Source: Neopestalotiopsis rosae
Taxonomy: Eukaryota; Ascomycota; Sordariomycetes; Amphisphaeriales; Sporocadaceae
Reading direction: 5' to 3'
Length of the DNA stretch: 64,000 nt
NCBI GenBank assembly: GCA_023078685.1
Contig: JALGAS010000010.1
Location: 1 to 64,000 of the forward strand
Each line of letters opens with the position of its first letter. Within the stretch, counting starts at the first letter, position 1. Under the pieces are notes generated by a model. The model was not told where the DNA came from and ran no database searches. It was given only the letters and a program-made list of their open reading frames with translations. The translations under genes were made by a program, and so were the position numbers. Below are positions 35,201-46,356 of this stretch, piece by piece.

Positions 35201-38200
35201 CGGGCTGATTCCGCATGCTCTCATTGTCCAAATCGCGATTCTTGACAAAAAGTCTGTGTTCACTGTTGCCAGAGTTTCCGAAGGTCCCGGAGACTCCCAT
35301 TATTATATCAAGAGACAAGGCGAAACAAACAGACATGATTCAGTGTTCCGGAACATTCTTGTCTGTTGAGAAGCTGCCGGCTTACAGAACAGTGAACAGC
35401 CGGCATGGTCCCTGGCCTACGGATCTGACAGCCGACACTCATCTGATGGTCTAGCATCCAATATATTCTATCGATCGCCCACCGCAAACATGAACCAGAC
35501 CTAATCTATCTATAAAGAAAAGTACCCAACATTTGAAGCCTGCCAAGCAGCCAAGACACGCAAACAAGCTCCTGCTACGACTCTACGGTAGTGGTAGATA
35601 ACCGTTCCATGGCTCTTGTGAAAGGACCCTGCTCGGCCGCTGCGTTTTGTGAGTTCTGCCGTATGTACTTACCACTCAAAATGGAGGGGAGAATTGATAG
35701 CCGGCAATTGCATCCACCAAAGAACCGCCCTCACTGCTACGCACGCTTTGTTCCTTGCAGGCCTGGCAGGCAGGCAAAGCAGGTACCAGCAGGGGGGGCA
35801 GACGAGGCAGAGGGCTCTTTGCCATTGCCAGGAGGGACGTCTGACGAAGTGTGCCGAACACCCTTGCCGTAGAGCGGGACTTTAAACAGGCGAAGGCAAC
35901 CGAAATAAGATGATCATCGATCATCATCGCAATTACCAGGGCACAAGTGGGCGGCCCATCATGATGATCCAACCCTTGCGAAGAAGAGGGCCAAAAAAGG
36001 CCTTGCACATCAAATTCATCACACTCTACAAAGGACAGACTCGACAGACACTTTCATTATGTCTGTTTTTAGTGCGGGACCGACCGAGAATCGCACGCCG
36101 TGAATAGTGCTGTCATTGCTCAAGTGGAACCAAATAGTTGCCATTCGTGAGCCCACAGTGGATGATTTTCGAGAGGGTTGGAAAAAAAAAAAAAACGAGA
36201 ATGCGCAGCTGACGTTCCTCGGCAACACGGGGACACGGGATACGCAATGGATACCCTCTATTGTAGTGTAGGGCAGAAAGAAAAAGTGACGGGCAGACGG
36301 AGAGGTGATCGTCAGGCAGTACTTCCGGAGAGGAGCGCAAGTGGGCATTTACCATCCACTTCTTGCAAAGTACATACACACTGACACACAACCATAATGG
36401 CATTAAAGTGAAAGAAACACACAGACGAGAGGAGGAGACTGCCCGCTTTCCATGTAACCTCCTCTCTCGAAAAATGCCCGCAGAGTGCGTGCAGTTGCAT
36501 ATGCGTGTTTGCTGTAGGCACTCAGGAGTAAATATTGATATTTCAGCCTCTCAGGAGGAGGGCCGTTGGAGAACCGTTGTCAACTTGTCATTCGAAAGAG
36601 GGGCAGCGTACGTTTCAAGGCAGGGAAGTTGGGCCAACATGCATGAATTTACCAGGTGTACCGCCGTAGGGATTGCCCATCAGTGCACCCATTTGCATCT
36701 CATCGCAGATCTCCGAAGTTATATGCCAGACTCCTAGAGAGAACCCTTGGAGTTTCAAGGGCAATCGGACATGTATCAAGCCAGTAAAGCGCAAAGCGGC
36801 CGCGGCATTGTTGCGATTGGGGGTTGCATGGCATAGAAAGTCCAGTGTAATCAAGCCCGCTCACTAGGCCACGGGTCATACTGCCCGTTTGGGAACCCCA
36901 ACCAGTGGAAGACCCGAAGGCCTGGGTCCCCTAAAAGCAGTGAGTGCAGTGAACAAAGAGCTTGAACTGAAACAATAAACCGCCAGGCTACGGGCGGATT
37001 GCGCTACACTTAATAATAACCAAGCCACAATACATTGCGATTTGTTCGGCGACCTCAAAACTCTGCCAAGATGCCAAAGGGTGCTTGTCAATGAATTGTT
37101 TCTTGTATTCGCTGATTGACTACTGCCGTGCGCTAAGGGGCAATTGCAATACGGAGTGTTCTCTCGAAGCCTCGGAATGGTGCAATCCCATTCCGCAACG
37201 TCCCATAGTCAGTCCTCCCTCTGCTGACAGGAAGTGGGTTTCCTGGGTTTCCTACATATCAAACGGGCCGGGGAAGAATACTGTTACGAGTACGGGTGAT
37301 GGTTTACTCGGAATTACGTACGTACACATCTTACGTCGACCGGAGATCACAGCAAACATTGGAATTGCCTGCCCGCAGTCTTGTTCTTACTTAGCATCTG
37401 CACCTAACTGCTACTGCCATTTGCTTAGGTAGGCTGCCGCTGACTTATTTGACAGCATCCGAAGTTGTGCCTTTTAGTCTGGCACATCTGGTGCTTAGTG
37501 CACTAGAAAAATGCCCGTCGTTGCAGTCGGCGTTGTGACGGGCTGTACCTTAATAATGCTCTACGTTGACATGCATCTGTGCGTTTGACGTATGGGAAAC
37601 ACAGCCATGACGACAACCTTTTTGGAAGAGGGAGGCACGGAGGGAAGAGATGGAAATTCTCCGGTGTCTGCAAGCCACAAAGTCAAAATTTGCTGGCCCT
37701 CCCAAGCCAAGCAACCAGGCCAACCCTTCTATACCCTCCTGTTCCAAGCCGCTGGGATCGCTGGGCAAAGAAAGCTGGGCTAGCGCAGAGTGGCGCCTGT
37801 CGAAGGATTTCAGGTGGGCTTCTTTCAAATGTTCGGCCTTTCTTGGCTTTTTGCTTCCCTTCGATGCACACTATCGATAGGGCCGCATCCCGGACAACAA
37901 TCCCCATATCCAATCTCCCCTTGCTCCCATCCCATCAACTGTTTTATGTGCGCTCTTTTCGGGAGTGCGTCTCGAATATGCTTAACCTTGGTGATCCGAT
38001 CCTTCATTGCTGGGGCGCTGATGATCATAACGTTTCGAATCCTTCGACGCACCTGCTATCGTGCTGTGAGTGCTGGCCGCGCCTGAGCCTGTCATGAGCA
38101 ATGAAGTAGTGGATCTGGTACTGGTTCGACTACGCAGCCAACCTCTGGCAGCCAACTTCATGATGATATCTTGGGCTATTCGGGTCTGGGCTACCATCTA

Positions 38201-38646
38201 TCAGCGATTCGATCTTTGGTACAAAAGAGGCGTTGAAAGCGTCAAGTAGTGCACATCATTTTCGATCCCGTGCTGTCATCCCCTGCCGCGGAATCGAATC
38301 GCCATCAAATCTTGCTTGTATCCAACCGGAGAATACATGCCGGGTGCGCGAGTCATGGCAGTCCTTAGGGCTGAACAGTCCAGGCTTGAGGACACCGCGC
38401 GCGTCACGCGGATTATTGGGCACTATTTACTGAGCTTCGAAATACTCGGCTCCGAACCACCAATGCATGAACACCAGACACTAATGAATTTCCTAGATTT
38501 CAAGATTCTAGATTTCTGATACCCCGGATTTCTGCCGATATTCTATGACGGGGACCACTACCAGGCACAATTTAGGCTTCAGCGGCGAGGTAGCCAGAGC
38601 GGGCGAAAATGAAGCCTACCAATTGCCAAGATGTGTTCGTCTCTGA
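32250..38646. other. 6.4-kb gene-poor region
   Basis: No gene could be supported. Open frames are short, overlap on both strands and lack domains. One frame at 34645-34887 (non-ATG start) has a single hydrophobic stretch (TTLIVIICFVYFVFFLLIWG). A short ATG frame begins at 34903 and runs into a GTACGT donor-like site. Either could be an exon of a small unrecognised gene. Several T- and A-runs (35020, 36183) and short CTAG-rich strings (33140-33190) are present. Confidence 0.45.
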
Positions 38647-39658
38647 TTACTTGCTTCCGAGCTCCCTTCTCTTATCATCTTCTGCAATCTGTTGGACCAC
38701 CTCGAGGACTCTCTCGGGCATGCTGAGAAAGGGGCTATGTGAAGCGTTGAGATGATGCTCGGCGAATGACACGCCGTACCGCTGGCAGACATTTTGCACC
38801 ATCATCTGCTGGACCGCATACGGCAAGGCTTGATCATTGGTACAAGACAGATAATGTACGGGGTGATAGAGGTAGGCCAGATGCGTAATGGGCGTGATTT
38901 GCGTGGCTGCCGGAACCTGCAGCAGCTGGTCTACGGCTCGCTCTCGCTCGGCCGGTGGTTCGACGTCGTGGTAAAAGACTTTCTCGCCGTTGACCGGCTC
39001 ACACATTCCGGACTCCTAGCCTTTCATTGTCAGCGCTGGAGATTCTTTGTTTGGAGGAGCGTGAACTCCGGAATCCTTATTCTTGGCTCTTCCTTACGTT
39101 GTGGATGACAATCCAAGGAGGCAGCTTGCCCTCAAATGTACCTGCTAGACTCGTGTCCATTGATAACATGAAGGCGCACATGTAGACGAGCGATAGGACG
39201 CCACCGCGCTGGCCATCTTCGAGTCTGTTCTTCTTGGAAAAGATCTTCTCGACTGCCTGAGTTGTCACAACGCCACCGTACTAGGTAATAAGTCAGTGTA
39301 AGTCGAATGATCTATCCCGAACGAAGCTGTCCAACATGCTTCAGTTCAAAATGATACCGCTTCATCTCTATTGCACTATACTGGAAAGACGAAATAGTCC
39401 CTGCTATAGAGAAGCATTACGTACCGAGTGAGCCACGACAACCACATCTTTGTCCTCACTGACCAGTCTCTCCAGCTCATCACGAATGCATCTGGCATCC
39501 TCCAAAAGTCCTATAGGTGGCGACGCGCCAACGCTGGGCTGCCGAGGGCACGCAGTCGGATAGCCAGCGTCCTCAAAGATTTCACGTATCCTGGTGAAAT
39601 GCCATGGTGTATGCCACGAGCCATGAACGAACAAGACTGTAGGAATTTGCTGTGCCAT
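38647..39658 (-). CDS. Alpha/beta hydrolase (salicylate-esterase-like fold)
   Basis: Three exons on the minus strand: 39658-39425, 39280-39098, 39015-38647; 261 residues. Each intron has GT-AG ends. The N-terminus starts at once with the oxyanion-hole segment TVLFVHGSWHTPWHF. The nucleophile is Ser78 in AHSYGG, which lies exactly at the exon 1/exon 2 junction. The C-terminal histidine is in NASHSPFLSMPERV. No signal peptide is present, so it acts inside the cell. It fits the fungal alpha/beta-hydrolase-6 group related to plant methylesterases; the substrate is unknown. I started at the ATG giving MAQQIP because the frame upstream has only a TTG. Confidence 0.88.
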
Positions 39659-41499
39659 TGCTTTGTGATGGTTTTTCAAACTGGGATTTTATCGTCACAT
39701 CTAGGGATGACTTTGTTCTACCAAGACGCTTGGTCGTGGGCAAAGCCGGTTTCTTAAATTGCACATTGACAGGTTTACCGTGATCTTGATGCTCACATGA
39801 GTGAGTCTAGGGCTTACTGTCAGCGCTGCTCAACGGGTATTAAGTTCGTTTTAGTAGATCTTAGCGCTGAAGTTTAAGAGTAACAAGCGAACTATTATGA
39901 TAATAAGAATTCTAGCAAGTATATTCGAAGGAAATAATAAATATCAATAGTGTTCGAAATCAGTCGTCAGTGATATATAAATGTTACATCTGCCTACATA
40001 GCTCAAAACAAATCCAGACTTTATCGTTCCTGAAGTCGTAGTGTCTACTGATGGAATCAATTGACTGATGGTCCTCAAAGTCAGGCGTTATGCTGGACGA
40101 TTAGAAGCCATGCTCCTCATTGATACCCGCGCCAATCCCTTCAAGCCTCCTGATGATAGCCCGACAGACCAGCGGCCGCTTTGATGCCGGACCAGAGGCC
40201 CAGAACAACCTCAACCGGAACCGGAAGACGGAGGGAACGAGACGAGTATTTCAAAATGTGCTTAACAAATCCAAAGTAACTGTTGAGATTTGGACTAGCT
40301 AACTCCCCATGCGCTGGGTTGGCGACGCGTTTGATGGGTGGCCTGGGCCGAGGCAGGTCCAACGGCCCGCCCTCACCACACCCGATTCCAATCCGCTGTG
40401 GGAACCTCCGTCTCTGTAATCGGGCACCCAGAATGACATTCATGTTGTGGGATATAGGAAAACACAAAAAAGGCATACGGTAACGTGAGTGGACACTCAG
40501 TGGCTCTTTCTGGAACTGATCGAACCATTTCCCAATTCGGTCCTATCGACTGACAGGGACAGTTTGGGATCCCCTATTGTGTGGATGGGTCCTGGTACCA
40601 CGAGGCTTTCCCTATTCTCCGGCCTGTGCTTTCTTGATATTCCTCCGTACACTCACCTGGTCCAGGCTTGGCCAAATATCCAGGCACACGAAGTCAAAGG
40701 TGGAGAGCTGGGCCGAGAATACTTTGGTGGCCTGCGCAGCCTGGGCCTCTGCCAGAAATGGATGTGATGGATACCTCATCAATCGTGGCCTTCAACAATG
40801 TCGTGCGACATACCCGTGTTGCTCGTCGATCAGCGCCGTTGCGAAAAGGCGAGGATGGTGTATCTCGCTCTGGGTCGTATGATATACGGCTTGGCCACGA
40901 CGAATTGGTCCAAGATTGGCATTGCATTATCACTGACTGTGGTTGACGACGGACATACAAATCACCGGGATTGCCCATGCCTGTCAACCACTCTATGCTG
41001 TGCCCGGAGGTTTGGTTCCTCAGCCCGGCTTATAATGATTCGCTTTGCACCGAGTTTCCACATATACCCAGATCAGATCCCTGCTGTCAGGTTAATCGGA
41101 GCAACTTCAGGAGATACTTTAGCATAGTCAAACATGGGACATCCTAGACAAATATGCCCAAGGCAGATGGCAGACAGCAAACGCGTACAGGGCAAGCAAG
41201 GCAACGTAGCAATGGCCGGAGATGCGACGGACGAGATCAGATCATCAAGTAAACATTTCTGCATTTGACGGAAAATTCAAACGGTCGGGCTGATGTGGGG
41301 AACAGGGGTGAGAAAAAGATGGAGAGTGTTGTATTCTGTTCAGGAGAGCAGGCAGTGCATATCACCGATGGGGGCCCCGGTGGACCCCGTGCTCGTAAGA
41401 TACCGAACAAGAGTACGACGTACAGCATAATGACAATGCGAGGGATATTCATTGGGAGTTTCGCAATACTGCTACGTCGATAAGAAATGTCATATTGGT
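39659..41499. other. Intergenic region with an AT-rich patch
   Basis: About 1.8 kb without a supported gene. A patch at about 39850-39990 is clearly AT-rich compared with its surroundings. Open frames at 40489-41127 overlap on both strands and show no family signature. Confidence 0.45.
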
Positions 41500-42240
41500 T
41501 CAAAGGGTAAGCTCGCCAAGGGGAAATGTATCCGTGCTCGAGGGAAGATGTCGGGTATAGCCAGCATCAATCAGGCGTTGACCCGCCTCTATGACCGGTC
41601 TGGGGATGAACTGTGGGATCTGGAAGCCCTTTGCTGGATAGCTGTGGATCCGCATCAGGTCGCCGACCATGATGTTGATGACCAGGTCGCGGGGATTATC
41701 CTCGTCCGGGTACTCGTCCCAGGCCAGGGGCGGCGACGTGATGGCGATGGACGCCGACGCCGACTCCTCGGCGGCGGGCCACTGCTTGAGAAACGTCGCA
41801 TAAGTCCGTCTCTCCATGTACGGCTTCTGCACGAGCACAAAGGACCCGAGGCGGAGGGAGCGCGCCTCCAGCAGCGCCCAGGTGAAGCGGACGTTCTCGC
41901 CCGTGTTGGTCGACGCCGGCTCGACCAGGATCCGCGCCCTGTCCACGCCCAGCGCGCAGGCCCGGTCGGCAAAGGCCTCGGCCTCGGGCTTGCCGCCGAA
42001 GCGACCCTCGGTCAGGACCCCGGAGCCGCCCGAGAAGATGAGGTAGTCCCCCGCGCCCTCGAGAAACAGCTTCGCCGCGTGGTCGGCCACCCGGAGGTCC
42101 AGGCTGCACAGGCAGAAGACGGCGTCGACTGGCTGGGAGACGTCAGGTGGCTGGTCCATCTTTAAGTAATTATACAGGATCGCTGCATCCTTTTCGACTA
42201 CTTCTGCCGAAGAGCTTGGCATGCTCGATACGTCAGACAT
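41500..42240 (-). CDS. YdcF/DUF218-type protein
   Basis: Single-exon gene, 246 residues. It carries the DUF218 pattern: a strand after VDAVFCLCSLDLRVADHAA, the loop YLIFSGGSG near residue 68, and LVEPASTNTGENVRF near 106 (the E-x3-S-x-NT-x-EN block of the family), then SFVLVQKPYMERRTYATF. These proteins are thought to bind nucleotide or SAM-like ligands; E. coli YdcF binds SAM, but no reaction is assigned. The fungal copy lacks the membrane anchor of bacterial SanA-type members, so it is probably cytosolic. The interior of the gene is GC-rich, which gives a long antisense open frame that I do not regard as a gene. Confidence 0.88.
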   Translation of the reverse strand: MSDVSSMPSSSAEVVEKDAAILYNYLKMDQPPDVSQPVDAVFCLCSLDLRVADHAAKLFLEGAGDYLIFSGGSGVLTEGRFGGKPEAEAFADRACALGVDRARILVEPASTNTGENVRFTWALLEARSLRLGSFVLVQKPYMERRTYATFLKQWPAAEESASASIAITSPPLAWDEYPDEDNPRDLVINIMVGDLMRIHSYPAKGFQIPQFIPRPVIEAGQRLIDAGYTRHLPSSTDTFPLGELTL

Positions 42241-42690
42241 ACTGCCTGCTGGTGTAGCTGATCAGTTTGTTGCTCGATTGACAGAACGAGAGATCAATAT
42301 TGGTAAGGCGAGACAGACCAGCGCCCTTCCAGAGCATTGGATCGCGCTAAGCGTCTATACGAAAACGTACGACCGCTAGGGTCAATAATACTGCTCGAAT
42401 TCATCATGAACTCGGAAACGTCGCATTTGCAAAATCTTTAACAATTATGCTTGAGAAAGCTTCAAACTTTTATGCTATTTAACAGAACGCTCAATCGACG
42501 CTTGGTCGTTTCATATGGTTAACATTTCACACAGAGCATGCGCCAAATTCACTATAAATCAGTGCCCCGCAGTGGGTGTTGGGCACTATTGATGCTTTAT
42601 TCAAGTGCAGTAACAAAATCTGGGCCTTTACACACAAGACTACTTCTCTCGCACAACATTACCCAAAACAAGCAGTCTTCTAGACACACT
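42241..42690. other. Spacer between YdcF-like gene and CoA-ligase gene
   Basis: About 450 bases holding the promoter of the YdcF-like gene and the 3' end of the CoA-ligase-like gene. Somewhat AT-rich; nothing else seen. Confidence 0.45.
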
Positions 42691-44848
42691 CTACAACTTG
42701 GAAGTCTGAATCTCTTTCTTGGCTCTATCGCGAAGCTCGCGGCGAAGGATTTTGCCAATGGCGCTCTTGGGTATCTCGTCAATGACTGTAAGAACATGTG
42801 TTAGCAACTACAGTGAGAAATATCGTGGATCAATGGGGATATGACTATTTGTGTGGGGATGGGCATGGATATGTCGGTTCTTCTATCGCTGATAATCACA
42901 GCAGTGACGATGCGACATGATTCTATACTTACTGCCGGGATTATTAGTATATCGCCGCAAGTTTGAAAAGATTGGAGATTCACATACCAAACGACGCCAC
43001 CGCGCAGTTGTTTATGAGCAGCAAGCTTGCTAGCAATATATTGCTTAATATCATCCTCAGTCACCCTGGCATTCTCCACGGGCACGACATAGGCTCTGGG
43101 AAGATCTCCCGCCGATGGGTCCGGTAAACCGATCACCGCGGCCTCCTTGATGGCTGGATGCTCGAGCAGCAATCCCTCAATCTCAGCCGGCGCAACCTGG
43201 AGACCCTTGTACTTGAGCAGCTCCTTCTTGCGATCGACGACGAAGAACTTGCCGTCGCGAATGACGCCAATGTCACCAGTCAGGAACCAGCCGTCGTGGA
43301 AGGCCGCCTTGGTCGCCTCCGGGTTGTTGAAGTAGCCATTGGTCACGACGGCCGACTTTACAATCAGCTCGCCTTCCTGGCCCGGCTCGACGTCGCGAAA
43401 GTCCTCGTCCACGATGCGCAGCTGCACGTTGGGCAGGATGGAGCCGATGGAGCCGGTATCGTCGCTCTCGCCGGCGGGCACGGCGGTGACGGCGCCGGTC
43501 GTCTCGCTCAGGCCCCATGTCTGCCCCAGCATCTGCTCCTTGCCCTCGCCCAGCTTCTGGTTGGCCGTCTTTTGCAGCTGTCCGTCCATAGGTGCGGCGC
43601 CAGTTGCTGCTCCGGCGAGGTTGGAAAAGTGGTCGGTCACCTCGGGAGATTTGCTGATGCGGAGGTAGATGGAAGGAACTGTGTAGAAGACGGTGATCTT
43701 GTAGTGCTTGGCGTACTTGAGGAGATCCTGCCAATTATACTTGCGCATCCAGTAGACTGTTCCTCCTGCATAGGTTGGGCCAATAAAGTCTTGAGCATCG
43801 GAAAATGTTAGCCACTCGGTAAGCTTAGCAATATCATTTTGCGCTTACATCCAAAAAGGCCTGCAATATGCGATGTCGGCAGATGGGCGAGGGTCTTGTA
43901 TTCGACCGGGTTGAAGGTGCCTTCTTCAATCTGCTTCTCCACAAATTTCCGGTTCAAGACGGACGTTATAAAGGTCTCAGCAACAAAGTTCTGGTGTGAC
44001 AGCATGACTCCTTTAGGAAGACCAGTCGTTCCACTTGACCAGAGGATCCTAATGGCCGGCGAGTTAGCATTGTGCAATTGCTGTTTACGAAGGAGAGGGA
44101 AAATTGAATCACGACAACTACTGACAGAATCAGACTCTCTTTGAGCTCTTGCGGGTCTGTAATGCGCTTCCATGGCAGGCATTCGCTCGATATCGCATCC
44201 ACCTGGCCATCGAGGCTCTTGAGGCGCCAAGCGGAAGAGTCGAGGACCAAGATATTGCGCTTGGGAAGATTAATCTCGGCAGCGGCCTTGCTCACTACAT
44301 CAACATGCTCACTGCCGCAGATGACCCAGTTGGATTTGCCCAGCTCGAGCTGCCGGCGGAACTCGGCCACGGTGCTCGACGGTGAGGCAAAGGAACACAC
44401 GCCGCCGGCCGCTATTACGCCAAAGCCCGCCGCCGGAAGCAGGATTTGGCCATAGCTTACCAAGGTCACGACGTCCTTGCCCGGTCCGCTGCCTCCAATG
44501 TTGTAGTTCTTGCGTAGGCCATGGGCAATGCGCTCAATGAGGTCCTTGAGCTGTGCCTTGGTCACCTTGTTCTCTGTGGAAGCGAATTAATGAGTGTCTG
44601 ATACATTCAAGTTCCTTGGAACCCAACTATGCATAGGTATAGGAGAGACTGACGAGGGTTCCCGGCTTCAACGTGAAGGACGGTATCGTTTTGCGAAACG
44701 GCCAGGTCCGAGTCTGCAGTCTTATAAGCACAAACATCCCACCTGAACCAACCATAGGCAAAAGTCGATTACCGAAAAGCAAACTTAGAAGATCCAAGGC
44801 CGGGATGTCCGGGGTTGGTAGTTTTGGGTTTGTGTAGATGCGAGCCAT
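42691..44848 (-). CDS. Peroxisomal 4-coumarate-CoA-ligase-like enzyme
   Basis: ANL-superfamily enzyme that activates a carboxylic acid with ATP and transfers it to CoA. Six exons on the minus strand: 44848-44773, 44713-44654, 44573-44126, 44048-43849, 43789-42989, 42785-42691; 1680 bases, 559 residues, in frame throughout. Signatures: SSGTTGLPKGVMLSH near 199, GQTWGLSETTG near 350, the TGD of GWFLTGDIG near 433, DRKKELLKYKG near 447, and PKSAIGKILRREL near 534 with the catalytic Lys. The C-terminus is SKL, a peroxisomal PTS1 signal. The acyl substrate (aromatic or fatty acid) is not decided by what I see. The last intron needs nested splicing to keep the frame; see the separate entry. Confidence 0.9.
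42786..42988 (-). other. Probable stwintron (nested intron) in the CoA-ligase gene
   Basis: Reading on the minus strand, exon 5 ends with T at 42989. The next G (42988) is followed by a complete 56-base intron, 42987-42932 (GTATGT donor, TACTAA branch, GGCAG acceptor). Right after it comes TAAGTA at 42931. Removing the inner intron joins G to TAAGTA and builds a GTAAGTA donor. The outer intron then runs to a CTAAC branch and a TTACAG acceptor at 42786. The result is Phe (T+TC) followed by IDEIPKSAIGK, exactly the family sequence. Treating it as ordinary introns gives a wrong phase and a stop two codons later (TGT CAT TGA). This is the D1 type, with the donor split between its first and second bases. 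Confidence 0.85.
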
Positions 44849-46356
44849 GGCTAATCGAGGAATGCTGCAATGAGATGTTGATTCAAACACTTGCTAAACG
44901 CTAGAACTTCTAGCCAGTGACGAACAGTAAATGCTTTAGCAGGAAAGAATTGAAAATAAAATATTTCTGTCATTGCAGCAAAAACCCAAGGTACGTTTCG
45001 AGTTCAAAGTTGTCCTCCGTCACCTTTTGTCGTGAGGGGTAAAGGCAAAGCGACCGAGGCTCGATGCCCGCATCGTAAAAAGCCATACTTGCTCAATTGG
45101 TGACCCCTACCGAGTTGGGGATGAGGAGAAGTGCTAACCTTAGACGTATAGTCGCTTCTTCCCAACACCAAGAACTAAATTTGGAGTTTCCCCCCATGGG
45201 ACATTTTAAACGCCAAGCTCCGAGAGCTGAATTGCAGCCCTAATGATTTTGATATTACTGGCCAATCGCCGCTATGGCTTTTTATAGCTTCTTTGCAAAT
45301 TGTATTCCGATTCACTCCAAAACGCGTTCCACTCGGAGCCGGGAATCCGGCTCCGATTGAGCTTTCAAAGCAAACAAAATTGGAAGCATCTGATCACAAC
45401 AGGCTGCGCATTGATGAGAAGAGGCCAGCAAGCGGCATATCCACGACTGAAAGAACGACAGCTTCGAGCCAAAACGAAGTCGGACTTGCTACTCTTGAGA
45501 CGACACTGTTCGTACTACTGGCCTCATTAGTGTGTACCAATTGGTATTTTCGTCTGCAATACTTGGTCTCCAATACCACCTCACTCCAAAGACAAATATT
45601 TCTGGAGCCAGGCAAGCGAGACTTCCTGGACCGCCAAACTTGCAAATCAACCTCGATTTCGATGTCAGATCATACCACCAAAAGTTCTGCCCTTCTATTA
45701 GTGGCTTGGCGAGTCTCGAAACTATTGATGAGTCGCCGTTCAAGTCATGTCCATCTACCTGCTTTCCATCGATCCGAAGAATTGCCCTTGCCACTTATCT
45801 AAGCAGCGCACCTTCCATCCAGTACAAAATGGAAGCAATCGTCAAACACGCTTCATTCCACACGAGCTTGAAACATATTTTGTTTCTTTCCAAGTCTAGG
45901 TACAGATTTGTAGCTCATAACAGGAGCTTCTTGGTGTTTGAGTACGATCAAGACGTTGTGCCTTGCTGTTTTCAACTCACCGACTCTAATTCTTCCCCGA
46001 AGCACCCTACTTTCAATTCATATCACTGTTGCGGTCAAAGATTCTTTCGCCGTTCAATTGTAGGAACATCATGAAGCAACAATTGCTGAAACATAACTCG
46101 TTCCACCCACCTCGACAGCTCCATCATGGTTTCCAACTTCATCTACAAATGGTGGGCAAGTTGGTTGGTTTGATCTAGGGCAATCCCGCGCACTTGCCCT
46201 CAAGATCGTGTCATTCGAAAACTTCAGCCCTCGCATCAAATTTACCAAAATCGAGACTTCCGCACGAACGAGACAAACATACCCATCATCGGACATTTCT
46301 CGGCTTTCTCGAATATCCTTGAACCCCAGACCAAGAAGATCAAGGCTGCAGTCCAG
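44849..46356. other. Divergent region between CoA-ligase and deaminase-like genes
   Basis: About 1.5 kb. It holds the promoter of the CoA-ligase gene on the left. On the plus strand a 543-base open frame, 45532-46074, has only a non-ATG start (first ATG at 45829) and no recognised domain; it may be chance. The frame of the next gene is open back to about 46174, so an undetected first exon may lie in the right part. Confidence 0.4.

Noticed and set aside
35020..36200. Short homopolymer runs and near-palindromes as possible mobile-element ends
   Set aside because: No terminal inverted repeats, target duplications or transposase-like coding sequence around them.
41452..42165. 237-codon open frame antisense to the YdcF-like gene
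   Set aside because: Starts at TTG and lies inside the GC-rich coding region of a gene with clear family motifs; a shadow frame.
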